40,054 bases of DNA from a bacterium (GCA_024228495.1 JAAETJ010000505.1:1-40054); one strand, 5' to 3'. Counted from the first letter of the stretch, positions 24,442-33,778 are shown. Notes: a model not told the origin generated them from the letters alone. A program made the numbers and translations.

Positions 24442-25644
24442 CTAAATAACTGAAACTATACGCTCCAAAGCCGATCTTGTGGTCTCAAGGTCATGCACCA
24501 AGGCGATACGAACATCGTTGTGAGCCGGATTTGCTCCCTTGGGTGCGCCGAGATCCTCTTTTGCAAGATAGGCACCTGGAAGCATTTTGACACCGCATCC
24601 TTTCCAAATCCTTTCCGTTGCTCGCTCTCCCCCCCCTAAATCACTCATTTTTATCCATAAAAAGAACCCGCCACCCGGTTTTTGGAATAAAATGTGGTTT
24701 TTAAGTATCTTTTCGGCCAGCTCCATCTTGTGCGCATAAAGCACCCTGTTCTCCTCAACATGAGGCTCGTCCGCCCAAATTTTAGCGCTGGCATATTGTA
24801 CAGGAAGCGGCATTTGCGGACATGAAACATTGCGAAAACAGGCGTATTTTTCTATAAATTGGGGATCACCTGCTACAAAACCCGAACGCAGTCCCGGTAG
24901 ATTTGAACGCTTGGACAAGGAGTTAAACGCCGCGACTTTTGAAAAATCGCCGCTCATCAAATACGCCGCTTGCAGTATACCCGTGGGTTTTTCGTCAAAA
25001 TAAATTTCCGAATAGCATTCGTCGGCAAAGATCATAAAATTATTTGCCCGGGCCAGAGAAATAGCCTGTTGCAAATAGGCTTTGGGAGCAATCGCTCCTT
25101 GCGGATTCGATGGCGAACACAAAAATAAAACGCTGGTACGCTCTAATAGCGCTGCGTTTTCTTCAAGCTTATCAAGATCTGGCAAATATCCATTTTCTTG
25201 CGGAGCCTCCAGATATACTGGTTCCAACTGCGCGGCCAGGGCCCCTGATGCATAGACCTGATAAAACGGATTGGGAATGAGCGCGGCACGATTGTGACCT
25301 GGTTTCATGTCTCTTGCAGTAAACACCGCCGAGAACAAGCCCTCTCTCGATCCCATTACCGGAAGCAACATGCGATCCCGGTCAATATGCCCCGCCAATT
25401 CATAGCGCTGCTCGATCCAGCCGCCAATCGCATCGGCCAGTACAGGAATAGCACGAATGGGCGGATATTTGATATAAAGCTCATGCTTGTCCGCCAGCAC
25501 CTGCTTGATAAACGGAGGAAACGCATGTTGCGGCGCACCAATCGTCATATCAATCGCTGGCTCAATACCTGGCCTTGCGTCGCCAAGCAGCTCACGCAAA
25601 CGGGCAAAGGGATTAATGATCTCGTTGTTTGATTGCTTGTTCAT
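24442..25644 (-). CDS. Class I/II PLP-dependent aminotransferase (DapC-like)
   Basis: A fold-type I aminotransferase of 400 residues: IPNPFYQVYASGA, LCSPSNPQGAIAP, FADECYSEIYFDEKP with the PLP-ring Asp, SLSKRSNLPGLRSGF with the Schiff-base Lys, and R in DVRIALVH binding the substrate carboxylate. Proteins at this locus in relatives are often called succinyldiaminopimelate aminotransferase (dapC), which fits the opening INPFARLRELL. Substrate specificity remains inferred. It ends 17 bases before the ftsK start and may be co-transcribed with it. Confidence 0.85.
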   Translation of the reverse strand: MNKQSNNEIINPFARLRELLGDARPGIEPAIDMTIGAPQHAFPPFIKQVLADKHELYIKYPPIRAIPVLADAIGGWIEQRYELAGHIDRDRMLLPVMGSREGLFSAVFTARDMKPGHNRAALIPNPFYQVYASGALAAQLEPVYLEAPQENGYLPDLDKLEENAALLERTSVLFLCSPSNPQGAIAPKAYLQQAISLARANNFMIFADECYSEIYFDEKPTGILQAAYLMSGDFSKVAAFNSLSKRSNLPGLRSGFVAGDPQFIEKYACFRNVSCPQMPLPVQYASAKIWADEPHVEENRVLYAHKMELAEKILKNHILFQKPGGGFFLWIKMSDLGGGERATERIWKGCGVKMLPGAYLAKEDLGAPKGANPAHNDVRIALVHDLETTRSALERIVSVI

Positions 25645-25849
25645 CGCATTTCACCCATAAGCTAAAGAAAACGAATGTCCTTTCGGACGGAACGCCTTTG
25701 CGGCGGGCAGCAAAGGGCGAGATCCTTGCATCCCCAAATTATATAATGGGGTCCAGGGGCTAGTCCCCAGCGCGGTCCGCACAGGACGCCAGTCTGGCGA
25801 AGACATTCTTGCTATCTATAATGTGAGCGTTAACGAAGAGCAAAAGCAA

Positions 25850-27067
25850 ATGAAACGCCATGAGACAACGCAGGTAAGGGTCGGCAATCTCACCATTGGC
25901 GGTAATGCGCCCATTCGTGTGCAGTCCATGACCAATACGGACACCGCTGATATTGAGGCCACCACCAACCAGATCGTAGCGCTGGCAAAAAGTGGTTCCG
26001 AACTTGTGCGCATCACGGTGGACCGCAAGGAAGCCGCCAAGGCCGTTCCTTATATTAAGGAAAATCTTGATGCGCTGGACGTTCATGTGCCAATCATTGG
26101 CGATTTTCATTATATAGGCCATACGCTGCTGCAGGAATTTCCTGATACAGCACAAGCTCTTGATAAATATCGTATTAATCCAGGAAATGTTGGCTACCGC
26201 ACAAAACGATCGGATCAGTTTTCCCGCATCATTGAGATAGCAATGCAATATGACAAGCCCGTACGAATCGGTGTCAATTGGGGCTCTCTGGACCAGGAAT
26301 TACTGACGCAGCTGATGGACGAAAATGCCAAAGCCCCTGCCCCGCTTGAGACACAAAACGTGCTTCATGAAGCGATTGTGCAATCAGCACTTTTGAACGC
26401 GGAACTGGCACAAAAAATGAGCATGAAATCGGACAAGATCATTCTTTCCGCCAAAGTCAGTAAAGTGCAGGACCTGCTGGCAGTCTATAAAATGCTCGCC
26501 GCTCGCTCCAATCATGCCCTACATCTGGGGCTGACGGAGGCTGGCATGGGCATCAAGGGTACTGTTTCCTCAACAGCGGGACTGGCCATTCTACTACAGC
26601 TGGGCATTGGCGACACCATCCGCGTGTCGCTAACACCTGAACCAAACGAGCCGCGCACCAACGAAGTTCAGGTCGCCCAGGAAATACTACAAAGCCTTGA
26701 TCTGCGTCATTTTACTCCACAGGTCATCGCCTGTCCCGGATGCGGTCGCACCACCTCAACGGTTTTTCAAGAACTGGCACGCGATATTTCGGATCATATC
26801 CGGGAGCAAATGCCGCAATGGCGCTCAAAATATCCTGGTGTCGAACAGCTCGACATTGCCGTCATGGGCTGCATCGTCAATGGCCCGGGCGAAAGCAAAC
26901 AGGCCGACATTGGCATCTCCCTCCCCGGCACCGGCGAAACCCCCGCTGCTCCCGTGTTCATCGACGGAAAAAAAGCCATGACCCTGCGCGGTGATCGCAT
27001 CGCAGATGAGTTTAAAAAAGTGCTGGCTGGATATATTGAAGATCGATTTGGGGAAACTCAAGAGTGA
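25850..27067 (+). CDS. ispG: 4-hydroxy-3-methylbut-2-enyl diphosphate synthase (flavodoxin)
   Basis: IspG reduces MEcPP to HMBPP in the non-mevalonate isoprenoid pathway with a [4Fe-4S] cluster. Visible are [55 protein letters not shown] and the cluster ligands in [10 protein letters not shown] and [10 protein letters not shown]. Start: the frame is open from GTG 25823, but a TATAAT hexamer lies at 25817-25822 directly against it, so I prefer ATG 25850 (405 residues); the longer version has 414. The gene overlaps the reconstructed start of a DUF7684 pseudogene. Confidence 0.94.
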   Translation: MKRHETTQVRVGNLTIGGNAPIRVQSMTNTDTADIEATTNQIVALAKSGSELVRITVDRKEAAKAVPYIKENLDALDVHVPIIGDFHYIGHTLLQEFPDTAQALDKYRINPGNVGYRTKRSDQFSRIIEIAMQYDKPVRIGVNWGSLDQELLTQLMDENAKAPAPLETQNVLHEAIVQSALLNAELAQKMSMKSDKIILSAKVSKVQDLLAVYKMLAARSNHALHLGLTEAGMGIKGTVSSTAGLAILLQLGIGDTIRVSLTPEPNEPRTNEVQVAQEILQSLDLRHFTPQVIACPGCGRTTSTVFQELARDISDHIREQMPQWRSKYPGVEQLDIAVMGCIVNGPGESKQADIGISLPGTGETPAAPVFIDGKKAMTLRGDRIADEFKKVLAGYIEDRFGETQE

Positions 27068-27482
27068 TCCTCAATATATTCACCTGATTAATGGTGACAA
27101 ATTCCCAGAATTGAGAATGTCAAAACCATTCAAATCTATTATCATTGCTGAGGAAGAGGTATCCAAAGAGTAGCAATATGCGGCTAGTTTATGGCTTGTC
27201 CAGCAAGGATATCGCTACATGATAGCCTGGGGAATCGACAGCTCATCATGGGATGATGCAGTGGACTATGCAAGTCTCGAAATCTTCCCTACCGAGCCAG
27301 CTCCGGGCGCAGAGTTTGTGATGACGACTTGGCATGCTGATGAAACTTTGCATCCCGTATTCAGTTTTTGGAAAAAATGGGCGCTTCACCCAACTCTCGA
27401 ACTAAACAAGGTCATCATAATACATATTGCTCGAGATGCGAAAAAGGGAAATTTTATCGACAAGTATTTACGCGCATCCTGA
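27048..27482 (+). pseudogene. DUF7684-family protein with an internal amber stop
   Basis: One continuous frame encodes YIHLINGDKFPELRMSKPFK, SIIIAEEEVSKE, TAG (27171-27173), QYAASLWLVQQGYRYMIAWG, SSWDDAVDYASLEIF, EFVMTTWHADETLHPVF and ALHPTLELNKVIIIHIA. This is a full-length DUF7684 protein except that a conserved Trp codon (TGG, in E-W-Q) has become TAG. The frame is otherwise undamaged, so the loss is recent, or a suppressor tRNA could read it. The start is unclear: the only candidate seen is TTG 27048 inside the ispG end. Function of the family is unknown to me. Confidence 0.72.
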
Positions 27483-27509
27483 TGCAGTTTTTCTATTGTC
27501 AAAAATGCT

Positions 27510-27539
27510 CACCCCGCCCTAAGACACCTCTTCGGGGTG
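27510..27539 (-). terminator. Possible terminator overlapping the end of the cyclic-nucleotide gene
   Basis: CACCCCG (27510-27516) pairs with CGGGGTG (27533-27539). On the minus strand the stem is followed by AGCATTTTTG. It overlaps the last codons of the leftward gene ending at 27519. Confidence 0.45.
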
Positions 27540-28040
27540 GTCGATATCTTTGGTTTGTGTTGGGGTCACTGGCTCGGGAGGAGTGGCCGGGGCATCAGAG
27601 GGCCGGTCGAAGCAGCGTAATTGTTCGACCATTTTCGACAAGCGGCCATGAATACGCATGGAGAAATATTCGGCGATTGGTGGGAATTGTTGCATCATGC
27701 GATGGATTAATTCTCGTGGCAATTCAATAACTTCCAGCTCTTCACTGGCAATGGCCGTTGAAGAAAAAGTAAACTCGACGAGCATGGCCAGTTCGCCAAG
27801 CATGGCCCCTGGTCCGACCAGATGGATGCGCCGTTTTTCACCATTACCTTCGATAATTTCAGCCGACCCCGACAGCACCACAAAAGCCGCGTGACCCAAC
27901 TGACCATCCACCATCAGCTTTTCACCGCGACGAAACAACAAACGCTCGGAACTAAACGCGATCATCGAGAGATGTTCGCGGTCCATGCCGCTAAAAATCG
28001 GCAGTTTTTGTAAAATTCCAACGTCTTTATCAAGAAGCAT
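27519..28040 (-). CDS. cpk: Cyclic-nucleotide-binding-domain protein (Cpk-like)
   Basis: A 173-residue protein with one cNMP-binding domain (about residues 10-120): LPIFSGMDREHLSMIAF, FRRGEKLMVDGQLGHAAFVV and PGAMLGELAMLVEF with the phosphate-binding-cassette Gly-Glu. After it come a helical segment and a Pro/Thr tail, with no DNA-binding domain, so it is not a Crp-type regulator. Brucella has such a protein, named Cpk, encoded next to the response regulator OtpR and tied to beta-lactam and acid tolerance; the same pair stands here with the regulator upstream. Start: ATG 28040; the longer frame from 28160 has no support. Confidence 0.8.
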   Translation of the reverse strand: MLLDKDVGILQKLPIFSGMDREHLSMIAFSSERLLFRRGEKLMVDGQLGHAAFVVLSGSAEIIEGNGEKRRIHLVGPGAMLGELAMLVEFTFSSTAIASEELEVIELPRELIHRMMQQFPPIAEYFSMRIHGRLSKMVEQLRCFDRPSDAPATPPEPVTPTQTKDIDHPEEVS

Positions 28041-28380
28041 CGTTCTATCCCGGTGGTATCCTGAAAAGATCAGGTTCAGTTCGAATGAAATCGAGTATGT
28101 GTTAGGACTATACCGGCCACAAAACAGCGCAAAAGGACAAACTCTTCGTGCAGCCCCCATTTAGATCAACATTTACAAACAATACTCGCAATCAAAAGAG
28201 CGTATTGCAGTACTCTTCATCCATCTACAACAAATATACTCGCTGCAAACAGACGTTGCGACGCTTATTTTTGATGAGCATGAACTGAACTTAACTCAAT
28301 AAATCAGATTCTATCCGCGCTTGTCCAGATGTGAGCACCTAGTTTAACAAAATATTAATCAATTTTTGTCAGCTGGTGCC
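28041..28380. other. Intergenic region between otpR-like and cpk-like genes
   Basis: A spacing of about 340 bases means the two leftward genes may have separate promoters. No terminator hairpin, RNA gene or coding frame was recognised. Confidence 0.35.
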
Positions 28381-29067
28381 TTAAGGAACCAGCTTGTAGC
28401 CACCAGCTTCGGTCACCAGTAATTCGGTGCTGGAGGGATCTGATTCGATTTTTTGACGCAAGCGATATATATGAGTTTCCAATGTATGGGTCGTGACGCC
28501 CGCATTATAACCCCAAACCTCATGTAGCAATATTTCGCGCGTCACCACCTTGTGGTTAGCACGATAGAGATATTTCAGGATAGAGGTTTCTTTTTCAGTC
28601 AGCCGTACTTTCTGGCCATCTTCCTTTTCCAGCATTTTTTGCGCGGGACGGAAGGTAAAATGGCCAATGGCAAACACCGCGTCATCGCTTTGTTCGTGCT
28701 GGCGAAGCTGGGCTCTGATACGCGCCAGCAAGGCTCCAAACCGAAACGGTTTGGTCACATAATCGCTGGCCCCGGACTGCAGCCCAAGAATTTCATCGGC
28801 CTCGCTATCATGACCGGTTAGCATGATGACCGGCCCTTTAAAGCCATCGGAGCGCATCACCTTGCAGACTTCACGTCCATCCATATCGGGAAGGCCCACA
28901 TCGAGCAAAACCAGATCGACATGATTGCTTTTCATCAACTCGATCGCATTAACCGCGCAGTTTGCGTCAAGAGTTCCAAATTCATTATGTAAATCAAGTT
29001 GTTCTACAAGAGAGGTGCGCAAGTCTTCGTCGTCATCAACAACGAGAATGCATCGCTTCGTGCTCAT
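28381..29067 (-). CDS. otpR: OmpR/PhoB-type response regulator, OtpR/CenR-like
   Basis: A 228-residue regulator. The receiver domain has acidic pocket VVDDDED (10-16), phospho-acceptor Asp56 in LLDVGLPDMDG, Thr84 and Lys106 in YVTKPFRFGAL. The C-terminal winged-helix domain has LTEKETSILKYLYRANHKVV, the WGYNAGVTTHTLETHIYRLR recognition region and a TEAGGYKLVP end. No histidine kinase is adjacent. The neighbours cpk and an L,D-transpeptidase match the otpR (cenR) locus of Brucella and other Hyphomicrobiales, where it controls envelope homeostasis. The symbol is by synteny and is therefore tentative. Confidence 0.85.
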   Translation of the reverse strand: MSTKRCILVVDDDEDLRTSLVEQLDLHNEFGTLDANCAVNAIELMKSNHVDLVLLDVGLPDMDGREVCKVMRSDGFKGPVIMLTGHDSEADEILGLQSGASDYVTKPFRFGALLARIRAQLRQHEQSDDAVFAIGHFTFRPAQKMLEKEDGQKVRLTEKETSILKYLYRANHKVVTREILLHEVWGYNAGVTTHTLETHIYRLRQKIESDPSSTELLVTEAGGYKLVP

Positions 29068-29211
29068 AAAAGACCTCTTTTGTATAGGGTTTGCTTTTGC
29101 CAGTATTCAAATTGGTTTATGCTCCATGTTACACGATTGCACAAGGAAATAGCAGACAATGACACTGGTTTGTGAACGAAAGTGAAAAAAAACAAGGTTA
29201 ACAAAAAAGCC

Positions 29212-29721
29212 ATGATATTGAGGACGGTCTCTGCGAGAGCCACCAATGGCTGGCTGAGAATTGGCAATCGGCTATTTCTCTGTCAGCTGGGTCGCGCTGG
29301 GCGCTTTGCTCGTAAAGTTGAAGGCGACGGCACAACCCCCATCGGTATCTGGCCAGTTGTGAGCGTCTATTATCGCGCTGATCGCCTTAAAAGACCCAAA
29401 ACCATGTTGCCGGTCAAGACCCTGCGCCCCGAACATGGCTGGTGCGACGACCCGATGGATCGTAACTATAACAAACCCGTCACGTTCCCCTATTCCGCAA
29501 GTGCAGAGCGGCTATGGCGCGAGGATCATGCCTACGATTTGATCGTCGTGCTCGACTATAATTTTTCGCACCGCGCAATGAACCTGGGTAGTGCCATTTT
29601 CCTGCATCTTGCCCATGATGATCAGCGCCCGACCGCTGGTTGTCTGGCTTTTTGTGAACGTGACATGCGCATGATTTTGAAGTATTTGAGACCGGGCGAC
29701 CAAGTTGTTGTAAGAAACTGA
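29212..29721 (+). CDS. L,D-transpeptidase (YkuD) family protein
   Basis: L,D-transpeptidases make 3-3 cross-links in peptidoglycan or attach proteins to it. The 169-residue product has the short rhizobial form: LFLCQLGRAGRFARKVEGDG, TTPIGIW, and the catalytic block HLAHDDQRPTAGCLAF with His and nucleophilic Cys. No signal peptide is obvious at the N-terminus, a feature shared by this subgroup. Start: ATG 29212 gives the family opening MILRTVSARATNG; a GTG at 29182 is possible. It is divergent from the otpR-like gene. Confidence 0.88.
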   Translation: MILRTVSARATNGWLRIGNRLFLCQLGRAGRFARKVEGDGTTPIGIWPVVSVYYRADRLKRPKTMLPVKTLRPEHGWCDDPMDRNYNKPVTFPYSASAERLWREDHAYDLIVVLDYNFSHRAMNLGSAIFLHLAHDDQRPTAGCLAFCERDMRMILKYLRPGDQVVVRN

Positions 29722-29745
29722 AAGCGATGATCAAAAAACCATTCA

Positions 29746-29762
29746 TTTTTTTTTTTTTTTTT
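29746..29762. repeat. Run of 17 T
   Basis: A homopolymer of seventeen T follows the L,D-transpeptidase gene by about 25 bases. It may act as the T-tract of a terminator, though no GC stem precedes it. It is prone to length change and to sequencing error. Confidence 0.8.
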
Positions 29763-29797
29763 AATACCCAATTACAAAAAATTTCGTAATTGGTTCT

Positions 29798-29983
29798 TTG
29801 TTCTGGGCTTCATCTATTCTTTTGCCATGGTTTTTATTTCTCTATGAAAATGGCTCGCTCATTGTCCCTCTTTTTGGCTTACCGCTTCGACATCGCAATA
29901 GCTGTTTAATAGATATCACACTTGTTTTTCTGGTCCCCTATATATTTGTGATTTGGTGGTATGTGAGAAAAATCGACAAATAG
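29798..29983 (+). CDS. Possible small two-helix membrane protein
   Basis: A frame of 61 codons that could start at TTG 29798 encodes two hydrophobic segments (SSILLPWFLFLYENGSLIVP and DITLVFLVPYIFVIWWYV) and a basic end RKIDK. There is no good ribosome site, and a hairpin (CCAATTAC / GTAATTGG, 29768-29793) lies directly upstream. The topology looks protein-like, but the frame could equally be chance in AT-rich DNA. Confidence 0.3.
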   Translation: MFWASSILLPWFLFLYENGSLIVPLFGLPLRHRNSCLIDITLVFLVPYIFVIWWYVRKIDK

Positions 29984-30556
29984 TCAGCCCATCTGCCATG
30001 TTTTGATGGCTTCAACCGGATATAGCAGCATAATGATATTGAGGGTGAGATTATCGCGAATGATGAAACCGACTGTTAATTCAAGAACAACAATCAACAG
30101 CACCGACAGCCATATGGGGACGCGCCAAGCGACCACAAAACCAATGACCATAAACAAGATATCACTGGTGGAATTCAATACACTGTCGCCGAAATAATCG
30201 AGCGCAATGGTGGCTTCTCTGTAGCGGTTGATAATGAAATCTGTATTTTCAAATATTTCCCAGACGCTTTCGATCAGCATGGCGATGCTAAGTCGTGCAC
30301 CTATGGAAACAGACCCAAGCAGCCACGCCAGGGCTCCGTAAAACAACAGGCCATGGATGAAATGCGACGGGGAATACCAGTCAGTGATATGCTGCGAATT
30401 CTCCGAACTAACAACAATCCCGTGCCAGAACTTGATCTCACCGCATTTGCAAATAGCAGGCTGGCCCATCCACAACAACACGCCAATACAAGCGGCGAGT
30501 ATTGCCCCGGCAAGCGCCACATAGCGCAATTGAATAGAGGAAGTATTTTGGATCAT
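29984..30556 (-). CDS. DUF2585 (UPF0314) membrane protein
   Basis: A 190-residue integral membrane protein with about five helices. The conserved block ICKCGEIKFWHGIVVSSENS, followed by QHITDWYSPSHFIHG and ESVWEIFENTDFII, identifies the DUF2585 family, which is largely confined to Hyphomicrobiales. Function unknown. It lies downstream of hisF on the same strand, 27 bases after the hisF stop, so it is probably in that transcript. The family usually sits elsewhere, and hisE would be expected here. Confidence 0.88.
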   Translation of the reverse strand: MIQNTSSIQLRYVALAGAILAACIGVLLWMGQPAICKCGEIKFWHGIVVSSENSQHITDWYSPSHFIHGLLFYGALAWLLGSVSIGARLSIAMLIESVWEIFENTDFIINRYREATIALDYFGDSVLNSTSDILFMVIGFVVAWRVPIWLSVLLIVVLELTVGFIIRDNLTLNIIMLLYPVEAIKTWQMG

Positions 30557-30583
30557 GATCGTCCTTCACTAGCAATATTGGAT

Positions 30584-31357
30584 TTAATCCATTCGCACCG
30601 GCAGGCCAGCATCCTTCATATATTGCTTGGTTTCACCAATGGAAAAAGTACCAAAATGAAAGATTGAAGCCGCTAGCACTGCACTGGCGTGGCCATCACG
30701 CACGCCTTCCACCATATGTTCTAGCGTGCCAACGCCGCCAGAGGCGATCACCGGCACGGACACCGCATCCACAATGGCCCGCGTCAAATCGATATTGAAC
30801 CCGGACTGGGTACCGTCTTTATCCATGCTGGTAACAAGAAGCTCCCCTGCCCCCAGCGACACCACTTCTTTGGCAAAATCAATCGCGTCAATGCCGGTTG
30901 GCTTGCGCCCGCCATGAGTGAACAGCTCCCAGCGCTTGGGAGCGCCATTCGCGCTAACCTGTTTGGCGTCTATGGAGATGACAATACATTGATTGCCGAA
31001 TTTGTTGGCGGCCCGGCGCACCAGATCACGATCATTAACGGCGGCTGTGTTGATGGCCACCTTGTCGGCACCAGCTTCAAGCAGCTTACGCACATCACCC
31101 ACTTGACGCACACCGCCACCAACCGTCAGCGGCATAAAGCAATGCTCGGCTGTTTTCGACACCACATCATAAATGGTATCGCGATTATCACTGGAGGCTG
31201 TAATATCGAGAAAAGTCAGCTCATCTGCGCCCGCCGTATCGTAGGCCTTAGCGCTTTCAACGGGATCCCCAGCATCAATCAGATCAACAAAATTGACGCC
31301 CTTGACGACGCGCCCGTCTTTAACATCAAGACAAGGAATGACCCGCACTTTCAGCAT
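30584..31357 (-). CDS. hisF: Imidazole glycerol phosphate synthase, cyclase subunit
   Basis: HisF with HisH turns PRFAR into IGP and AICAR. The 257-residue (beta/alpha)8 barrel begins [19 protein letters not shown] with catalytic Asp11; the second catalytic Asp lies in VISIDAKQV (near 130). Phosphate-binding GGGVRQ and [10 protein letters not shown] are present. It is part of a leftward hisB - DUF2628 - hisH - hisA - hisF series. Confidence 0.97.
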   Translation of the reverse strand: MLKVRVIPCLDVKDGRVVKGVNFVDLIDAGDPVESAKAYDTAGADELTFLDITASSDNRDTIYDVVSKTAEHCFMPLTVGGGVRQVGDVRKLLEAGADKVAINTAAVNDRDLVRRAANKFGNQCIVISIDAKQVSANGAPKRWELFTHGGRKPTGIDAIDFAKEVVSLGAGELLVTSMDKDGTQSGFNIDLTRAIVDAVSVPVIASGGVGTLEHMVEGVRDGHASAVLAASIFHFGTFSIGETKQYMKDAGLPVRMD

Positions 31358-31511
31358 AATTTCTCTGTTCCCGTTTTTCAGCCCTGCAATGTTTCATAGC
31401 AGTAAACAGCGGGAGAAGGATTGTAAATGCCATGACAGTAACCGCAAGATAACCAAGCGAATTAAAAATGCCGATCTGTAGCCAAATCTGTTCCATGACA
31501 AAATCTTTCAT
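31326..31511 (-). CDS. Possible small single-helix protein overlapping hisF start
   Basis: A 61-codon frame from ATG 31511 (or ATG 31496) encodes one hydrophobic segment ([20 protein letters not shown]) and a charged tail, and it overlaps the first 32 bases of hisF. The arrangement would allow translational coupling. The ribosome site is poor and I recall no family, so it remains doubtful. Confidence 0.3.
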   Translation of the reverse strand: MKDFVMEQIWLQIGIFNSLGYLAVTVMAFTILLPLFTAMKHCRAEKREQRNYAESAGHSLS

Positions 31512-31621
31512 CTTTTTATATATAGAGAATAGGATGTTACAGCGTTGATTGCAATTCACTATATGGTCGCAGCAAGATATGAACCCCCGAATAACCATTT
31601 ATATCACAGATGGGGTCGGAT

Positions 31622-32347
31622 CTATTTCGACAGTAATGCCAGCGCCTTAGCAGGATCAAGGCGGCCATCATAAAGCGCACGCCCAGAGATCGCTCCTTCC
31701 AGAACGCCGTTTTCCGGGCGTATCAGTTCGACGATATCGTCAATCGAGGCCAGTCCACCAGAGGCGATCACAGGGATGGATACGGCTTGCGCCAAAGCCC
31801 GTGTCCCCTCAAAATTGAGACCCTTCAATATGCCGTCACGGGCGATATCCGTGTAGATGATCGCCGCCACTCCGGCATCCTCAAATTTTTTGGCCAGATC
31901 AATGGCGGTGAGTTCCGACAGCTCGTCCCAGCCCTCGATTGCCACCAGGCCATCACGCGCATCAATGCCCACCGCGATTTTGCCGGGAAATTTTTTGCAA
32001 GCCTCGATCACCAGCGCTGGATTGCGCACCGCTACAGTGCCAAGAATGATCCGCGCAATACCCTTGTCGAGCCACATCTCAATGGTTTCCAGATCGCGGA
32101 TCCCGCCCCCTAATTGTGCGGGGATCGAAATAGCGCCAAGAATTGCCTCTACCGCCGCGCCGTTCACCGGCTTGCCCTCAAACGCACCGTTCAGATCAAC
32201 AATGTGCAAATATTCAAAGCCTTGGTCTTCAAAGCTTTTGGCCTGCGCGGCCGGATTGTCATTAAACACCGTGACGCGCTCCATGTCGCCAAGTTTAAGA
32301 CGCACGCACTCGCCGTCTTTTAGGTCAATGGCTGGGAATAGGATCAT
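31622..32347 (-). CDS. hisA: Phosphoribosylformimino-5-aminoimidazole carboxamide ribotide isomerase
   Basis: HisA catalyses the Amadori rearrangement of ProFAR to PRFAR. The 241-residue barrel begins [17 protein letters not shown] with catalytic Asp8, has the second half-barrel Asp in [13 protein letters not shown], and phosphate sites LGGGIRD and [10 protein letters not shown]. Start: ATG 32347 fits the family; an upstream ATG at 32371 adds eight residues. A gap of 264 bases separates it from hisF. Confidence 0.96.
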   Translation of the reverse strand: MILFPAIDLKDGECVRLKLGDMERVTVFNDNPAAQAKSFEDQGFEYLHIVDLNGAFEGKPVNGAAVEAILGAISIPAQLGGGIRDLETIEMWLDKGIARIILGTVAVRNPALVIEACKKFPGKIAVGIDARDGLVAIEGWDELSELTAIDLAKKFEDAGVAAIIYTDIARDGILKGLNFEGTRALAQAVSIPVIASGGLASIDDIVELIRPENGVLEGAISGRALYDGRLDPAKALALLSK

Positions 32348-32381
32348 ATTTTTGCTCTGAAATTTTCGCATTTAGCCACGG

Positions 32382-32477
32382 TGTCATCCCCGCGAAAGCG
32401 GGGATCCATACGCCGCAGTATCAGTAATTTAATTGCAAATCTAGGGGTTATGGTTCCCTGCCTTCGAGGGAATGACA
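32382..32477. repeat. Palindromic intergenic repeat (REP-like)
   Basis: The outer arms TGTCATCCC (32382-32390) and GGGAATGACA (to 32477) are inverted. Inside are two hairpins: CCCCGC-GAAA-GCGGGG (32388-32403) and TTCCCT-N7-AGGGAA (32454-32472). The TGTCAT-CCC-GCGAA-GCGGGGATCCA wording belongs to a dispersed palindrome seen in many alphaproteobacterial genomes. It separates hisA from hisH. Confidence 0.7.
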
Positions 32478-32523
32478 ATTTACGTCTTTTTTAGAATCAC
32501 TTACGCAATAAAAACGCTCATTC

Positions 32524-32581
32524 ATTAGATTTTGCGACAATTAGAAATGGTTATCCACCTCCTATCCTGACAAAATCTAAT
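32524..32581. repeat. Perfect 11-base inverted repeat with a 36-base spacer
   Basis: ATTAGATTTTG (32524-32534) and CAAAATCTAAT (32571-32581) are exact inverted copies between hisH and hisA. It could be a small transposon footprint or a regulator site. No coding content. Confidence 0.5.
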
Positions 32582-32672
32582 CAACAGATTTCGCACCCTA
32601 TGAACCGAAAAATCGAGTTGTGTCAAATAGGCAAGCTAATATATTTGGTGACGTCAAGGGATCATGATCCCA

Positions 32673-33323
32673 TCAAGGCGACCACTTCAAAAAATTAGCG
32701 ATCAAAGCCAGGCCCAGTTTCTGGCTTTTTTCGGGGTGGAACTGGGTGCCGACAATATTATCTTTTGCAACCATCGCGGTCACCGGACCCCCATAATTGG
32801 TTTCCAGAATATCATTGGCTGGCAATGTTGTCTTAAAATGATAGGTGTGGACGAAATAGGCGTGCAGACCATCAGGGCCAAGAGGAATTCCATCCAGCAA
32901 GGCGTGATTGTTCATGACATCCAGAGTATTCCAGCCCATATGTGGAATTTTCAAATCAGGATCACTCGGCTTGATCTTTTCGACCTCTCCCGCGATCCAT
33001 GAAAGGCCCCGGTGAGTGCCATGCTCCAGCCCCCGGTCGGCCAGCAATTGCATGCCAACACAAATGCCAAAAAACGGTTTGCCCAGTTTGTGAACACTCT
33101 CGGTGAGCGCATCGACCATGCCATCGACGGCGTGCAGACCACTGGCACAATCGGCAAAAGCACCAACGCCGGGCAACACAATACGCTGCGCTTTGCGAAC
33201 CTCATCGGGATCGCTGGTCAGCTTGATCTCAAAACCGGTATCACTTTCCGCATTGGCGCGCGCAAAACTTGAATGGGCCGAGTGCAGATTTCCCGAGCCA
33301 TAATCAATGATCACAACACTCAT
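32673..33323 (-). CDS. hisH: Imidazole glycerol phosphate synthase, glutamine amidotransferase subunit
   Basis: HisH supplies ammonia to HisF. The 216-residue class I amidotransferase has [18 protein letters not shown] at its start, the oxyanion PGVGAF, nucleophile Cys in [11 protein letters not shown], and the catalytic His-Glu in TQFHPEKSQ. The insertion of a few residues after the first motif ([10 protein letters not shown]) is typical of alphaproteobacteria. It overlaps the DUF2628 gene by 4 bases, so the two are coupled. Confidence 0.96.
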   Translation of the reverse strand: MSVVIIDYGSGNLHSAHSSFARANAESDTGFEIKLTSDPDEVRKAQRIVLPGVGAFADCASGLHAVDGMVDALTESVHKLGKPFFGICVGMQLLADRGLEHGTHRGLSWIAGEVEKIKPSDPDLKIPHMGWNTLDVMNNHALLDGIPLGPDGLHAYFVHTYHFKTTLPANDILETNYGGPVTAMVAKDNIVGTQFHPEKSQKLGLALIANFLKWSP

Positions 33324-33742
33324 ATATTTGCCTCGTTCGAAATAACCTTTTGCAACGATGACCAGTGCGAGAAAAATCGCCGCTCACACTCGATTTTAGA
33401 ATGCCCGGCAATGGCCCCGATCATTTGATATTGTTGGCGCTCCAAAACCGCTCTCCTGATATCATTGGCCAAAAAGCCAAGTGCAATCGACAGCCCGACA
33501 AACAAAATGCCGCCAGCGCCGGGAACACCTCCAAACAGATGCGCAAGACCGGTCAAGAGGCCGATGGCTACGATAAAGCCGATCAATGGTATCCACAAAT
33601 GGTGATAGATCATCCAGAATACGGAGCCGGTCATCGCCCAGAATGAAAAGCCATCCTTGACAAAAATCAGCTCATCGGCCCGCGCCACCAATTCTTTTTG
33701 TGGCTCAATGGGTTCGTAAATTGTGTAGCTTAGATCTTTCAT
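33320..33742 (-). CDS. DUF2628 membrane protein
   Basis: A 140-residue protein with two or three membrane segments ([49 protein letters not shown]) and a C-terminal soluble tail. DUF2628 genes are regularly found between hisB and hisH in Hyphomicrobiales, without known function. Its stop overlaps the hisH start by 4 bases. Confidence 0.85.
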   Translation of the reverse strand: MKDLSYTIYEPIEPQKELVARADELIFVKDGFSFWAMTGSVFWMIYHHLWIPLIGFIVAIGLLTGLAHLFGGVPGAGGILFVGLSIALGFLANDIRRAVLERQQYQMIGAIAGHSKIECERRFFSHWSSLQKVISNEANI

Positions 33743-33778
33743 GGTGAAGGTCCGTCTTTGATACTGATCCCTTGCGGG

